Assembly (NCBI RefSeq): GCF_001698815.1
Contig: NZ_LGSI01000001.1
Location: forward strand, 1-64,000
Length of the DNA stretch: 64,000 nucleotides
Direction of reading: 5' to 3'
Source of the DNA: Pseudomonas syringae
GTDB lineage: Bacteria > Pseudomonadota > Gammaproteobacteria > Pseudomonadales > Pseudomonadaceae
Positions 17,072 through 24,177 of the stretch are shown one piece after another. The notes beneath the pieces were generated by a model. It had not been told where the DNA came from. It ran no database searches and worked only from the letters and a program-made list of their open reading frames with translations. Both the position numbers and the translations under genes were made by a program. Every line of letters begins with the position of its first letter. Within the stretch, counting starts at the first letter, position 1.

Positions 17072-18037
17072 TCAGTCGACGACGGTAACAGGCGCCTTCG
17101 CCGGCTCATCGTCTTCTTTCATCTTGCGGAAGTACGTCGAAAGCAGTGCGCCGGAAATGTTGTGCCAGACACTGAACAACGCGCTGGGCACCGCCGCCAA
17201 TGGCGAGAAGTGCGCGCTGGCCAGTGCCGCGCCAAGCCCGGAGTTCTGCATGCCGACTTCCAGCGCCAGGGATTTGCGTTGCGCCAATGGCAGCTTGAAG
17301 ACCTTGCCGGTGAAGTAACCCAGCAGGAAACCGAAGCTGTTATGCAGGATCACCACGAGCATGATCAGCAGGCCGGATTCGGCGATCTTCGCCTGACTGG
17401 CGGCAACCACGGCGCAAACAATCATCACGATGCTCACCACCGAAACCAATGGCAACACGTCCACGGCATAGCTGACCCGCTTGCCGAGCAAGCGCTGCGC
17501 AAGTACGCCGAGCACGATGGGCAGCATGACCAGTTGCAGGATCGACCAGAACATATCCATGAAGGACACCGGCAACCAGGCCGAGGCCAGGAACCAGATC
17601 AGGGTCGGCGTCAGCAGCGGGGCGAGCAGGGTGGTGACCGCTGCGATGGCCACTGCCAGGGCCAGATCGCCCTTGGCCAGCCAGGCCATGACATTGGAAG
17701 ACGTGCCGCTCGGGCAGCAACCCACCAGAATCACCCCGACGGCGATTTCCGGCGGCAGATGAAACACCTGGCAGAGCAACCACGCCACGCCGGGCATGAT
17801 CACAAAATGCGCGACCACACCCAGGGCCACGCGCCACGGATGGCGGGCAACTTCGGAAAAGTCATCGAGCTTGAGGGTCAGGCCCATCCCGAACATCACC
17901 AGCCCCAGCAGCGGGACGATCAGTGTTTTCAGACCGATGAACCATTGTGGGAACAGGAACGCCAATACGGCGAACAGCAGCACCCAGTACGCAAAGGTAT
18001 TACCGACAAAACGACTCAAGGCTGCCAATGCACGCAT
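17072..18037 (-). CDS. BASS-family (bile acid:sodium symporter-like) membrane transporter
   Basis: This 321-residue inner-membrane protein has about ten hydrophobic segments. The family hallmarks are GCCPSGTSSNVMAWLAKGD in the middle and EVGMQNSGLGAALA near the C-terminus, both in the conserved Na+-binding crossover regions. Substrates in this family include bile acids, pyruvate and ketopantoate, and the substrate here is unknown. I chose the ATG at 18037 because AGGAG lies eight bases upstream; longer frames read into the upstream REP. From memory it corresponds to PA3264 of P. aeruginosa, next to rdgC. That makes it the first gene of the conserved backbone to the right of the siderophore genes. 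Confidence 0.88.
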   Translation of the reverse strand: MRALAALSRFVGNTFAYWVLLFAVLAFLFPQWFIGLKTLIVPLLGLVMFGMGLTLKLDDFSEVARHPWRVALGVVAHFVIMPGVAWLLCQVFHLPPEIAVGVILVGCCPSGTSSNVMAWLAKGDLALAVAIAAVTTLLAPLLTPTLIWFLASAWLPVSFMDMFWSILQLVMLPIVLGVLAQRLLGKRVSYAVDVLPLVSVVSIVMIVCAVVAASQAKIAESGLLIMLVVILHNSFGFLLGYFTGKVFKLPLAQRKSLALEVGMQNSGLGAALASAHFSPLAAVPSALFSVWHNISGALLSTYFRKMKEDDEPAKAPVTVVD

Positions 18038-18070
18038 GGCGGGCTCCTTTTTTATTGGGTTCATATTCCG

Positions 18071-18173
18071 TGGGAGCGAGGCTTGCCCGCGAAAGAACGA
18101 TAACGCGGTGGGTCTGACGCCATCGCGTTGCCTCATTCGCGGGCAAGTCGGAACGCCGCCCGCTCGCTCCAAC
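18071..18173. repeat. REPIN between the BASS transporter and rdgC
   Basis: A left arm starting TGGGAGCGAGGCTTGCCCGC pairs with an inverted arm at 18136-18173. The inverted arm is the elongated variant beginning TTCGCGGGCAAGTCGGAACG, identical over 38 bases to 14190-14227. Confidence 0.85.
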
Positions 18174-18183
18174 AGGTTTTGCT

Positions 18184-19104
18184 TTAAATCCCCTGCGGCA
18201 ACTCTTCACCGCCCAGGGCTTCGACCAGCTCCGGGAGGAACTCGCCGAAGGTCAGCATCATCAGGGTAAAGCTGGCATCGAGCTGGCCCAGGGCTTCGTC
18301 GCCGCCGTCCTGTTCCGCCTGATCCTGCAGCAGGTCTTCGAACTTAAGGCGCTTGACCACCATCTTGTCGTCCAGCACGAAGGACAGCTTGTCCTGCCAC
18401 GCCAGGGACAGTTGGGTAACGACTTTGCCGGTGCTCAAGTGCAGCTGGATTTCATCGCTGGTCAGGTCCTGACGCTTGCAACGCACGATCCCGCCATCTT
18501 CATGGGTGTCGCGCAGTTCGCATTCGTCGAGCACAAAGAAGTTGTCCGCAGCTTTCTGCGTGGTGACCCATTCGGTCATCACCGCAGTCGGTGCGGTCTT
18601 GACGGTCAGCGGACGCACCGGCAGCGAGCCGATCACTTCACGCAGCGTCGACAGCAAGTCTTCGGCGCGCTTCGGGCTGGCCGAGTTGACCAGGATCAGG
18701 CCCTGTTTCGGCGCGATGGCGGCGAAAGTGGCGGAACGACGAATAAAGGCCCGCGGCAGGAAGGCCTGGATGATTTCATCCTTGATCTGGTCGCGTTCCT
18801 TCTTATAGACCTTGCGCATTTGCTCGGCCTCGATCTCTTCGACCTTCTCCTTGACCGCGTCGCGCACGACGCTGCCCGGCAGGATGCGTTCTTCCTTGCG
18901 TGCCGCGATCAGCAGGAAGTCGCCGCTGATGTGTACCAGTGGAGCGTCTTCACCTTTGCCAAAAGGGGCGACGAAACCGTAAGTGGTCAACTCCTGGCTG
19001 GCACAGGCGCGGGCCGGTTTGGTCGCCAGTGCAGTTTCCAGCGCCTCGGCGTCAAAAGGCAGATCCTGGGTCAGGCGATAGATAAGCAGGTTTTTGAACC
19101 ACAT
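18184..19104 (-). CDS. rdgC: Recombination-associated protein RdgC
   Basis: This 306-residue cytoplasmic DNA-binding protein belongs to the RdgC family. It opens [15 protein letters not shown], with the downstream segments [17 protein letters not shown] and [18 protein letters not shown] characteristic of the family. E. coli RdgC forms a ring-shaped dimer on DNA and limits RecA function. The length matches the family (about 300). The start has GAGAGATTC a few bases upstream. It is transcribed away from the tRNA pair. Its neighbours on both sides match the P. aeruginosa PA3262-PA3264 order as I recall it. Confidence 0.95.
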   Translation of the reverse strand: MWFKNLLIYRLTQDLPFDAEALETALATKPARACASQELTTYGFVAPFGKGEDAPLVHISGDFLLIAARKEERILPGSVVRDAVKEKVEEIEAEQMRKVYKKERDQIKDEIIQAFLPRAFIRRSATFAAIAPKQGLILVNSASPKRAEDLLSTLREVIGSLPVRPLTVKTAPTAVMTEWVTTQKAADNFFVLDECELRDTHEDGGIVRCKRQDLTSDEIQLHLSTGKVVTQLSLAWQDKLSFVLDDKMVVKRLKFEDLLQDQAEQDGGDEALGQLDASFTLMMLTFGEFLPELVEALGGEELPQGI

Positions 19105-19215
19105 GAGGTGAATCTCTCCTTCTATACAAAGGGGGGCATTATTCGCTCCTCGGACCCTGCGGCCAACCCTGCGCTAAGCCTTTGGAAGGATTATAAAAAT
19201 TATTTAAAAAAGTGC

Positions 19216-19244
19216 TTGCCAGAGGTAGGGTCGCTACGTAGAAT
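19216..19244 (+). promoter_or_regulatory. Sigma-70 promoter for the tRNA pair
   Basis: TTGCCA and TAGAAT are separated by exactly 17 bases. A GC-rich GCGCGCC discriminator follows, as is usual for stringently controlled stable-RNA promoters. Transcription would start about 15 bases before the tRNA-Val gene. Confidence 0.75.
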
Positions 19245-19265
19245 GCGCGCCACACGATGAGTGAA

Positions 19266-19341
19266 GGGTGATTAGCTCAGCTGGGAGAGCAGCTGCCTTA
19301 CAAGCAGCGGGTCGGCGGTTCGATCCCGTCATCACCCACCA
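19266..19341 (+). tRNA. tRNA-Val (anticodon UAC)
   Basis: A full 76-base cloverleaf. Acceptor strands GGGTGAT and ATCACCC pair, the D-arm contains AGCTCAGCTGGGAGAGC, the anticodon loop is CTTACAA (anticodon TAC), and the T-arm contains GGTTCGATCCC. The CCA end is encoded. It is probably co-transcribed with the tRNA-Asp that follows 19 bases later. Confidence 0.97.
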
Positions 19342-19360
19342 ATCATTCAAAGTGTTACGC

Positions 19361-19437
19361 GCAGCGGTAGTTCAGTCGGTTAGAATACCGGCCTGTCACG
19401 CCGGGGGTCGCGGGTTCGAGTCCCGTCCGCTGCGCCA
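19361..19437 (+). tRNA. tRNA-Asp (anticodon GUC)
   Basis: A full 77-base cloverleaf. Acceptor strands GCAGCGG and CCGCTGC pair, the anticodon stem-loop CCTGTCACG gives anticodon GTC, and the T-arm contains GGGTTCGAGTCCC. CCA is encoded. No integrase gene or duplicated 3' end is visible nearby, so it does not appear to be in use as an attachment site. Confidence 0.97.
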
Positions 19438-19477
19438 TATTCCGCTTCAAGGCCCTTGAACTCCTTGAAGCAAAAGA

Positions 19478-19503
19478 AAGCCCGCCTAGTGCGGGCTTTT
19501 CTT
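19478..19503 (+). terminator. Terminator after the tRNA pair
   Basis: AAAGCCCGC and GCGGGCTTT form a nine-pair stem with a CTAG-type loop, followed by T-rich sequence, about 40 bases after the tRNA-Asp 3' end. Between here and 19806 I see only the leader of the next gene. Confidence 0.9.
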
Positions 19504-19806
19504 TGTCTGCGTTTTTTCATTCCAGCCTTTATATAGCGGTCACGCACCGCGGATAAGTATTCATCGCCTCTGCATCGTCCAATTCGATCGACTTGATGTG
19601 TCAGATGAATCTAGTAGATTTGTACGATTTTGCGCAAAGTCCCTGAACCCGAACTGAACAAGCGGCCCTCCATCTCAAGAAAACCTTTGGATACCTGAAC
19701 TTATCTGGCTTTTCTGCCTCTCATGCCGGTAGCCATTGATCGCGGCGGCCTGATAAGCTCGCGGCTTTACTCGTTTGCCCTATTGGCGCATGAACAAGGA
19801 ATTAGC

Positions 19807-20568
19807 ATGAAACAGCATCGGTTGGCAGCGGCGATTGCCCTGGTCGGTCTGGTACTCGCAGGTTGTGATAAGCAAGCCAGCACTGTTGAGCTGAAAACCC
19901 CGGCACAGAAAGCGTCTTATGGTATTGGCCTGAACATGGGCAAAAGCCTGGCTCAGGAAGGCATGGATGATCTGGATTCCAAGGCAGTTGCCTTGGGTAT
20001 CGAAGATGCCGTCGGCAAGAAAGACCAGAAGCTCAAGGATGATGAATTGGTAGAAGCTTTCGCCGCGCTGCAAAAGCGTGCCGAAGAGCGTCTGGCCAAG
20101 ATGAGCGAAGAGTCGGCCTCGGCTGGCAAGAAATTCCTTGAAGAAAACGGCAAGAAAGCTGGTGTAGTTACCACCGCGTCCGGCCTGCAATATGAAATCG
20201 TCAAGAAAGCCGATGGCGCTCAGCCTAAAGCTACCGACGTGGTGACTGTTCACTACGAAGGCAAGTTGACTGACGGCAAGGTGTTCGACAGTTCTGTTGA
20301 GCGCGGCAGCCCGATTGATCTGCCGGTCAGCGGCGTGATTCCGGGTTGGGTTGAAGGCCTGCAACTGATGCACGTCGGCGAGAAGATCAAGCTCTACATC
20401 CCGAGCGATCTGGCTTACGGCGCACAGAGCCCTAGCCCGATGATCCCTGCCAACTCGGTATTGGTCTTCGACCTGGAACTGCTCGGCATCAAGGATCCAG
20501 CTTCGATGCCGGCTCCTGGCGCTGATGCTGAAGAGGAAGAAGAGACTGCACCTGCTACTAAAAAATAA
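19807..20568 (+). CDS. fklB: FKBP-type peptidyl-prolyl isomerase lipoprotein (FklB/FkpA/Mip-like)
   Basis: This 253-residue secreted isomerase starts with a lipoprotein signal whose lipobox is LAGC (Cys about residue 20), so it should be anchored in an envelope membrane facing the periplasm. The N-terminal half (about 25-130) is the helical dimerisation domain (YGIGLNMGKSLA). The C-terminal half is an FKBP domain (VHYEGKLTDGKVFDSS, GVIPGWVEGLQLM, IPSDLAYG). The tail is acidic. ATG 19807 is chosen over the in-frame 19723 because AAGGA lies just upstream and the signal peptide starts there. Members of this family help fold outer-membrane and secreted proteins. A strong terminator follows. Confidence 0.93.
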   Translation: MKQHRLAAAIALVGLVLAGCDKQASTVELKTPAQKASYGIGLNMGKSLAQEGMDDLDSKAVALGIEDAVGKKDQKLKDDELVEAFAALQKRAEERLAKMSEESASAGKKFLEENGKKAGVVTTASGLQYEIVKKADGAQPKATDVVTVHYEGKLTDGKVFDSSVERGSPIDLPVSGVIPGWVEGLQLMHVGEKIKLYIPSDLAYGAQSPSPMIPANSVLVFDLELLGIKDPASMPAPGADAEEEEETAPATKK

Positions 20569-20588
20569 GTAGCGGTTCAGGCTTGAGC

Positions 20589-20616
20589 AAAACGCCCCGT
20601 TTCGACGGGGCGTTTT
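20589..20616 (+). terminator. Terminator after fklB
   Basis: AAAACGCCCCG and CGGGGCGTTTT form a long GC-rich stem with a short loop, ending in a T run, 20 bases after the stop codon. Confidence 0.92.
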
Positions 20617-20710
20617 CGTTTCTGTGTAATTTGTCGAACGGATGCAATTGGGTGCAGTCCCAACTACATCAAGCGGGAGATGGTTCTGTCGATTGTCAGA
20701 CGATCCAACA

Positions 20711-20934
20711 TTAATCCACAGGCTCGGCTGTGGGTAACTTCCACAGGCCTGCAAGTCAACGAATTTTGTGGCTTTTTTCAGGTGAGTAAAAAACGCCCGA
20801 TTTGAGTCAGGTGCCTATAGAACGGGCCTCTGCGGCCTGAAAAGTAGCTCTGTTCACAAGGTTATCCACAAGTTGTGTGGATAACCTTTTTGATGACCAG
20901 ACGCCGACGATTGTAGGATCGACGTTTATTCACA
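20711..20934. other. Cluster of DnaA boxes in the region between fklB and the DUF1232 gene
   Basis: This gene-free stretch holds three perfect matches to the DnaA box TTWTNCACA: TTATCCACA at 20862-20870, its inverted copy TGTGGATAA at 20876-20884, and TTATTCACA at 20926-20934. Near matches with one mismatch are at 20712-20720 and 20729-20737 (inverted). The two central boxes form an inverted repeat (AAGGTTATCCACA arms, five-base loop) followed by TTTTT, so it could also work as a weak hairpin. This could be a DnaA titration or reactivation site, or DnaA control of the next gene. Confidence 0.6.
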
Positions 20935-20960
20935 GAAAAAGTCGCTCAACAGGAGTGGAC

Positions 20961-21413
20961 ATGAAAGCACCGTGGAATTTTCTTCGCTATTTACCCATGG
21001 CTCGCCGATTGATGGCGGCAGGGCGTTTACCAGGCTTGCTGTTTGCTGTTGCGCGCAAGGGCTCTGCGGAAGGCAGTCGCCTGGGCAAGATCAAGGACGA
21101 TCTGCGGCTTCTGCAGTCGTTGTGCCTGGCGTACTGGCGCGGTGAGTATCGCGCGATCAGTCCGACGGCGATTCTGTCCATCGTTGCCGGGCTGATGTAC
21201 TTCCTCAGCCCGCTGGACGCTATTCCCGACTGGATCCCTGGCTTGGGCATGCTCGATGACATCGCAGTGCTGGCGTGGGTCATGAAGCATCTGGAGGGCG
21301 AGTTGTCGGCGTTTCGCCAATGGCGGGAGCGACAGGCGCCAGAAAAGCTGCTGGTAGTGGAGCGTTTGCCGGCTACACCAGCGTTGCTCGAACAGGAAAA
21401 AGCCAAGGATTGA
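20961..21413 (+). CDS. DUF1232 (YkvA-like) membrane protein
   Basis: A 150-residue protein carrying a DUF1232/YkvA domain (about 75-115). Its core reads SPLDAIPDWIPGLGMLDDIAVLAW, split by hydrophobic residues, with the conserved P-D-IPD pattern that defines the family. The function of the family is unknown. One or two hydrophobic segments suggest membrane association. ATG 20961 has AGGAG six bases upstream. The gene sits right behind the DnaA-box cluster, the nearest box ending 26 bases before the start, so its promoter probably overlaps those boxes. Confidence 0.82.
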   Translation: MKAPWNFLRYLPMARRLMAAGRLPGLLFAVARKGSAEGSRLGKIKDDLRLLQSLCLAYWRGEYRAISPTAILSIVAGLMYFLSPLDAIPDWIPGLGMLDDIAVLAWVMKHLEGELSAFRQWRERQAPEKLLVVERLPATPALLEQEKAKD

Positions 21414-21548
21414 CTCCTATTCAGTAATTCGCCGCTATATAGGGCGCAGTTATAGATTCAGGACAGGCATATGGCCTTCATCCACTGTTAAGATGCAGCA
21501 ACATGGAAAACGCCTACTCGCATGTGTAGTTGTCCTACAGGGGGTTGT

Positions 21549-21896
21549 ATGGATCTTCAGGTCATTTCTCGTGATGGAGAGCCAGAATACGCAGTGTTGC
21601 CGTGGGCTCAGTACCAGGCATTGCTACGCGCCGCAGGTCTAGCGTCCAAAGAGAGCCCTGCGTCGAGCACTCAGCCGGTCGAGCCGGGTGAGGTGAATGC
21701 TGATTTGCCGGGGCTGGATCAGTTGGCGACGCTTCGAGCTGCCAAGGGGCTGGAAGTCGCGCAATTGGCGCGCACGGTAGGCATCAGCCCTTCGTATCTG
21801 GAGTTGATTGAAAGTGCGGTGCGCCAGCCCGACGCCGCTATCCGCCGCAGCCTGGCCTGGGAATTGGGTGTCGCTGGCTGGCGAGGTGAGGCATGA
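21549..21896 (+). CDS. Small XRE-type helix-turn-helix protein
   Basis: A 115-residue protein with two parts. Residues 1-30 (VISRDGEPEYAVLPWAQYQ) resemble the N-terminus of Phd/YefM-type antitoxins. Residues about 58-105 form a lambda-repressor-like HTH (LRAAKGLEVAQLARTVGIS, then a recognition helix starting PSYLELIE). It is probably a DNA-binding regulator. GGGGG lies upstream of ATG 21549. Its stop overlaps the start of the next gene (ATGA), so the pair is co-translated. This layout recalls toxin-antitoxin operons, but I do not recognise a toxin in the partner. Confidence 0.75.
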   Translation: MDLQVISRDGEPEYAVLPWAQYQALLRAAGLASKESPASSTQPVEPGEVNADLPGLDQLATLRAAKGLEVAQLARTVGISPSYLELIESAVRQPDAAIRRSLAWELGVAGWRGEA

Positions 21897-22258
21897 GCGT
21901 ACGCATCAGTCGCCAGCACTGGGAAGGGCTATTGGCTGAACTGGATCAGGCGCGTCGCCAGCGCCACTTGCTGACCTATCGCGCGCTGCTGGAGCGTCTG
22001 CAACTGCCCAGCCCCGCGATGCAAACCCTCACTGCCGCGCTTGAGCATCTGGCTGCGCTGGATGCTCGCGCCGAGCAGCCGTTGCGCAGTGCGCTGGTTA
22101 TCAGCCAGGGCGCGAGTCGTTTGCCACGCACCGGTTTTTTCGAATGTGTTGAACGCCTGGGGCGTTTCTCCGGGCCATCCGACGGGATCGCGGCGGCGTC
22201 CTGGCATGCTTCGGAAGTGGTGCGGGTGTTTGAGTTCGTGTATCCGGAATCGGAATGA
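21893..22258 (+). CDS. Conserved hypothetical protein paired with the HTH gene
   Basis: A 121-residue soluble protein I do not recognise. It is rich in Leu, Ala and Arg. The first 75 residues are predicted helical (LTYRALLERLQLPSPAMQTL), and a shorter C-terminal part contains SRLPRTGFFECVERLGR. The sequence RTGFF-x10-G resembles a segment seen in some ribonuclease or methylase-like proteins only superficially. It overlaps the upstream HTH gene by four bases and ends 25 bases before the convergent GGDEF/EAL gene. In the P. aeruginosa order the pair would fall at about PA3259-PA3260. Confidence 0.7.
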   Translation: MSVRISRQHWEGLLAELDQARRQRHLLTYRALLERLQLPSPAMQTLTAALEHLAALDARAEQPLRSALVISQGASRLPRTGFFECVERLGRFSGPSDGIAAASWHASEVVRVFEFVYPESE

Positions 22259-22283
22259 CGGAATGAAAGTCGCGTTCGCGCGA

Positions 22284-24059
22284 TTACCTCATTGCCAACA
22301 AATCCAGCTCTCGCGTGTCGATTACATGCAGGCTCGCCCCGGCGACTTCCTTGGCGTAGTGCTTGGCTTGTGATGCCAGTTCGGCCAGGCGACTGGCGTC
22401 CAGTTCGGCGCAGGATTCGGGATGCAGATGGATGACGCCGATGGACAGCGACAGCAGCGCGAACTCCTGGCGTTGGCCGTGGCGATTCAGGGCGATGAAG
22501 CAGCCGGCTTCCAGATGTTCGGCCCGATAGAAGCGTCGGCACTGATTCTGGAAGTCTTCCAGCAGGGCATTCAGGCGCTTGTTCCAGTCTTCCGAGCCCA
22601 GCACCATCAGAAAGTCATCGCCGCCAATGTGCCCGACAAAATCGCGGCTGGGGTCAATCCGGTCGTTAAGGCATTGGGCGAGACACAGCAGAACCTCGTC
22701 GCCGCGCCCGTAGCCGTAGATATCGTTGAAGGGTTTGAAACTGTCGATATCCACGTAGCAGATCATCGATTCCCGGCCCTGTTGCAACAAACGGGTCAGG
22801 CATTGCTGGATCGGCACGTTGCCGGGCAGCAGGGTCAGCGGGTTGGCATAGCGAGCCTGCTGGATTTTCAGCTCGGTAATCAGTTTGAGCACATCGATCA
22901 CCCGGCCCAGACCCAGATAGCGGCCGTTCTGGGTGATGATGAAGTCTTCTTCGATGCGCTGCCGGGCGCGACTGGTCAGCAGGCGGCTGACCTGCGCCAG
23001 GGACTGGCTCAGTTCCACGGCGAGAAAGTCATCGCTCATCAGGCGGCTGATCGGCTTGCGGGCGAACAGCTCGGTGGCAAATGGCTTGAGGAGGATTTCC
23101 GATAACGAATGCCGGTGAACAATCCCGCACGGCTGGCCGTTTTCATCCAGCACGGCGAGGGAATTGAGATTGGCCTGTTTGCGAAATGCCTCAAGCACCG
23201 AAGCAGTCGGCATGTTGTGCACCACCGCCGCTTGCTCGTTGAGCAGGGCACTCAAATCGCTGCCTTCCTCGGTCAGCACCAGTGTTGAGCTGGTTTCCAG
23301 CTTGGGCAGCATCGCTTGCGCGTCTCGTGGTGGGTGTTCTTGCGGGCGACAGAGCAGATAGCCCTGTACCAGCTCCACGCCCATTTCCCTGAGCACCGCC
23401 AGCTCCTCGGGCAGCTCAATGCCCTCGGCGATGACCAGCGCCCGGGAAGCTCTGGCCATTTGCAGCATGGAACCGACAAACTCGCGCTTGACCGCGTCCT
23501 GATGGATACCGTCGATGAAGTGCCGGTCGATCTTGACGTACTCCGGACGCAGTTCCGACCACAGGCGCAGGCTGGAATAGCCCGCGCCCAGATCGTCCAT
23601 CGCGATGGAGAAGCCCATGTCGCGATAGTGGTGCAGCGCGGTGTACAGCAGCTCGAAATCTTCGGTGGGAGTCTGCTCGGTCAGCTCGATCACCACATTG
23701 CTGGGTGCGATGCCGTAGCGTTGCAACAGCTGCAAGGTTCGGCCTGGCGGATGCGCAGGTTCCAGCAAGGATTCCGGGGAAATATTGAGGAACAGCTTGC
23801 CAGGCAGCTTCTGCTGGCTGAACCGACGACACGCGCTTTCCCGACACTGCAACTCCAGCTCGCTGAGGCGACCGGACTGGCGGGCAATGGCGAACAGGTT
23901 GATCGGTGAATGCAGCGAGCTGTTCGATGGGCCTCGGGTCAGGGCTTCATAACCCAGGATGCGGCGTTCGGACAGTGACACGATGGGCTGGAACAGACTG
24001 TGTAAATCGCCATGAGCCAGAATTGAACTCAATGCGTTCAGCTGTTCAGTTGCGGTCAT
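22284..24059 (-). CDS. EAL-CBS-GGDEF cyclic-di-GMP signalling protein
   Basis: A 591-residue cytoplasmic protein with no transmembrane segment. The EAL phosphodiesterase domain comes first (about 20-255). Its motifs look complete: YEALTRG, LNISPES, ELTEQ, DDLGAGYSS, KIDRHFIDG and EGIE. A pair of CBS domains follows (about 270-400; ASVLEAFRKQANLNSLAVLD). The C-terminal GGDEF domain (about 420-580) has GGDDF in place of GGDEF, so cyclase activity is uncertain. CBS pairs often bind adenine nucleotides and could tie c-di-GMP turnover to energy state. It reads in the same direction as prc, which lies behind it after a terminator. Confidence 0.92.
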   Translation of the reverse strand: MTATEQLNALSSILAHGDLHSLFQPIVSLSERRILGYEALTRGPSNSSLHSPINLFAIARQSGRLSELELQCRESACRRFSQQKLPGKLFLNISPESLLEPAHPPGRTLQLLQRYGIAPSNVVIELTEQTPTEDFELLYTALHHYRDMGFSIAMDDLGAGYSSLRLWSELRPEYVKIDRHFIDGIHQDAVKREFVGSMLQMARASRALVIAEGIELPEELAVLREMGVELVQGYLLCRPQEHPPRDAQAMLPKLETSSTLVLTEEGSDLSALLNEQAAVVHNMPTASVLEAFRKQANLNSLAVLDENGQPCGIVHRHSLSEILLKPFATELFARKPISRLMSDDFLAVELSQSLAQVSRLLTSRARQRIEEDFIITQNGRYLGLGRVIDVLKLITELKIQQARYANPLTLLPGNVPIQQCLTRLLQQGRESMICYVDIDSFKPFNDIYGYGRGDEVLLCLAQCLNDRIDPSRDFVGHIGGDDFLMVLGSEDWNKRLNALLEDFQNQCRRFYRAEHLEAGCFIALNRHGQRQEFALLSLSIGVIHLHPESCAELDASRLAELASQAKHYAKEVAGASLHVIDTRELDLLAMR

Positions 24060-24075
24060 GGCGATCTCAAGGCAA

Positions 24076-24109
24076 GAAAAAGGGGCTAAGCATTGTGCGC
24101 TCAGCCCCT
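24076..24109 (-). terminator. Terminator after prc
   Basis: Read on the minus strand, AGGGGCT and AGCCCCT enclose a loop and run into TTTTT. It lies about 70 bases past the prc stop and just before the ATG of the GGDEF/EAL gene. Confidence 0.75.
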
Positions 24110-24177
24110 GTATTTCACGACAGATTCATGACTGTTTGATGACCGTTGCCATTAAACAGCCATTATCCATGTGGTTT

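Noticed and set aside
19266..19437. tRNA genes as an integration site for the siderophore genes
   Set aside because: Both tRNAs are intact, no integrase is visible, and the conserved rdgC and symporter genes lie between them and the NRPS genes.
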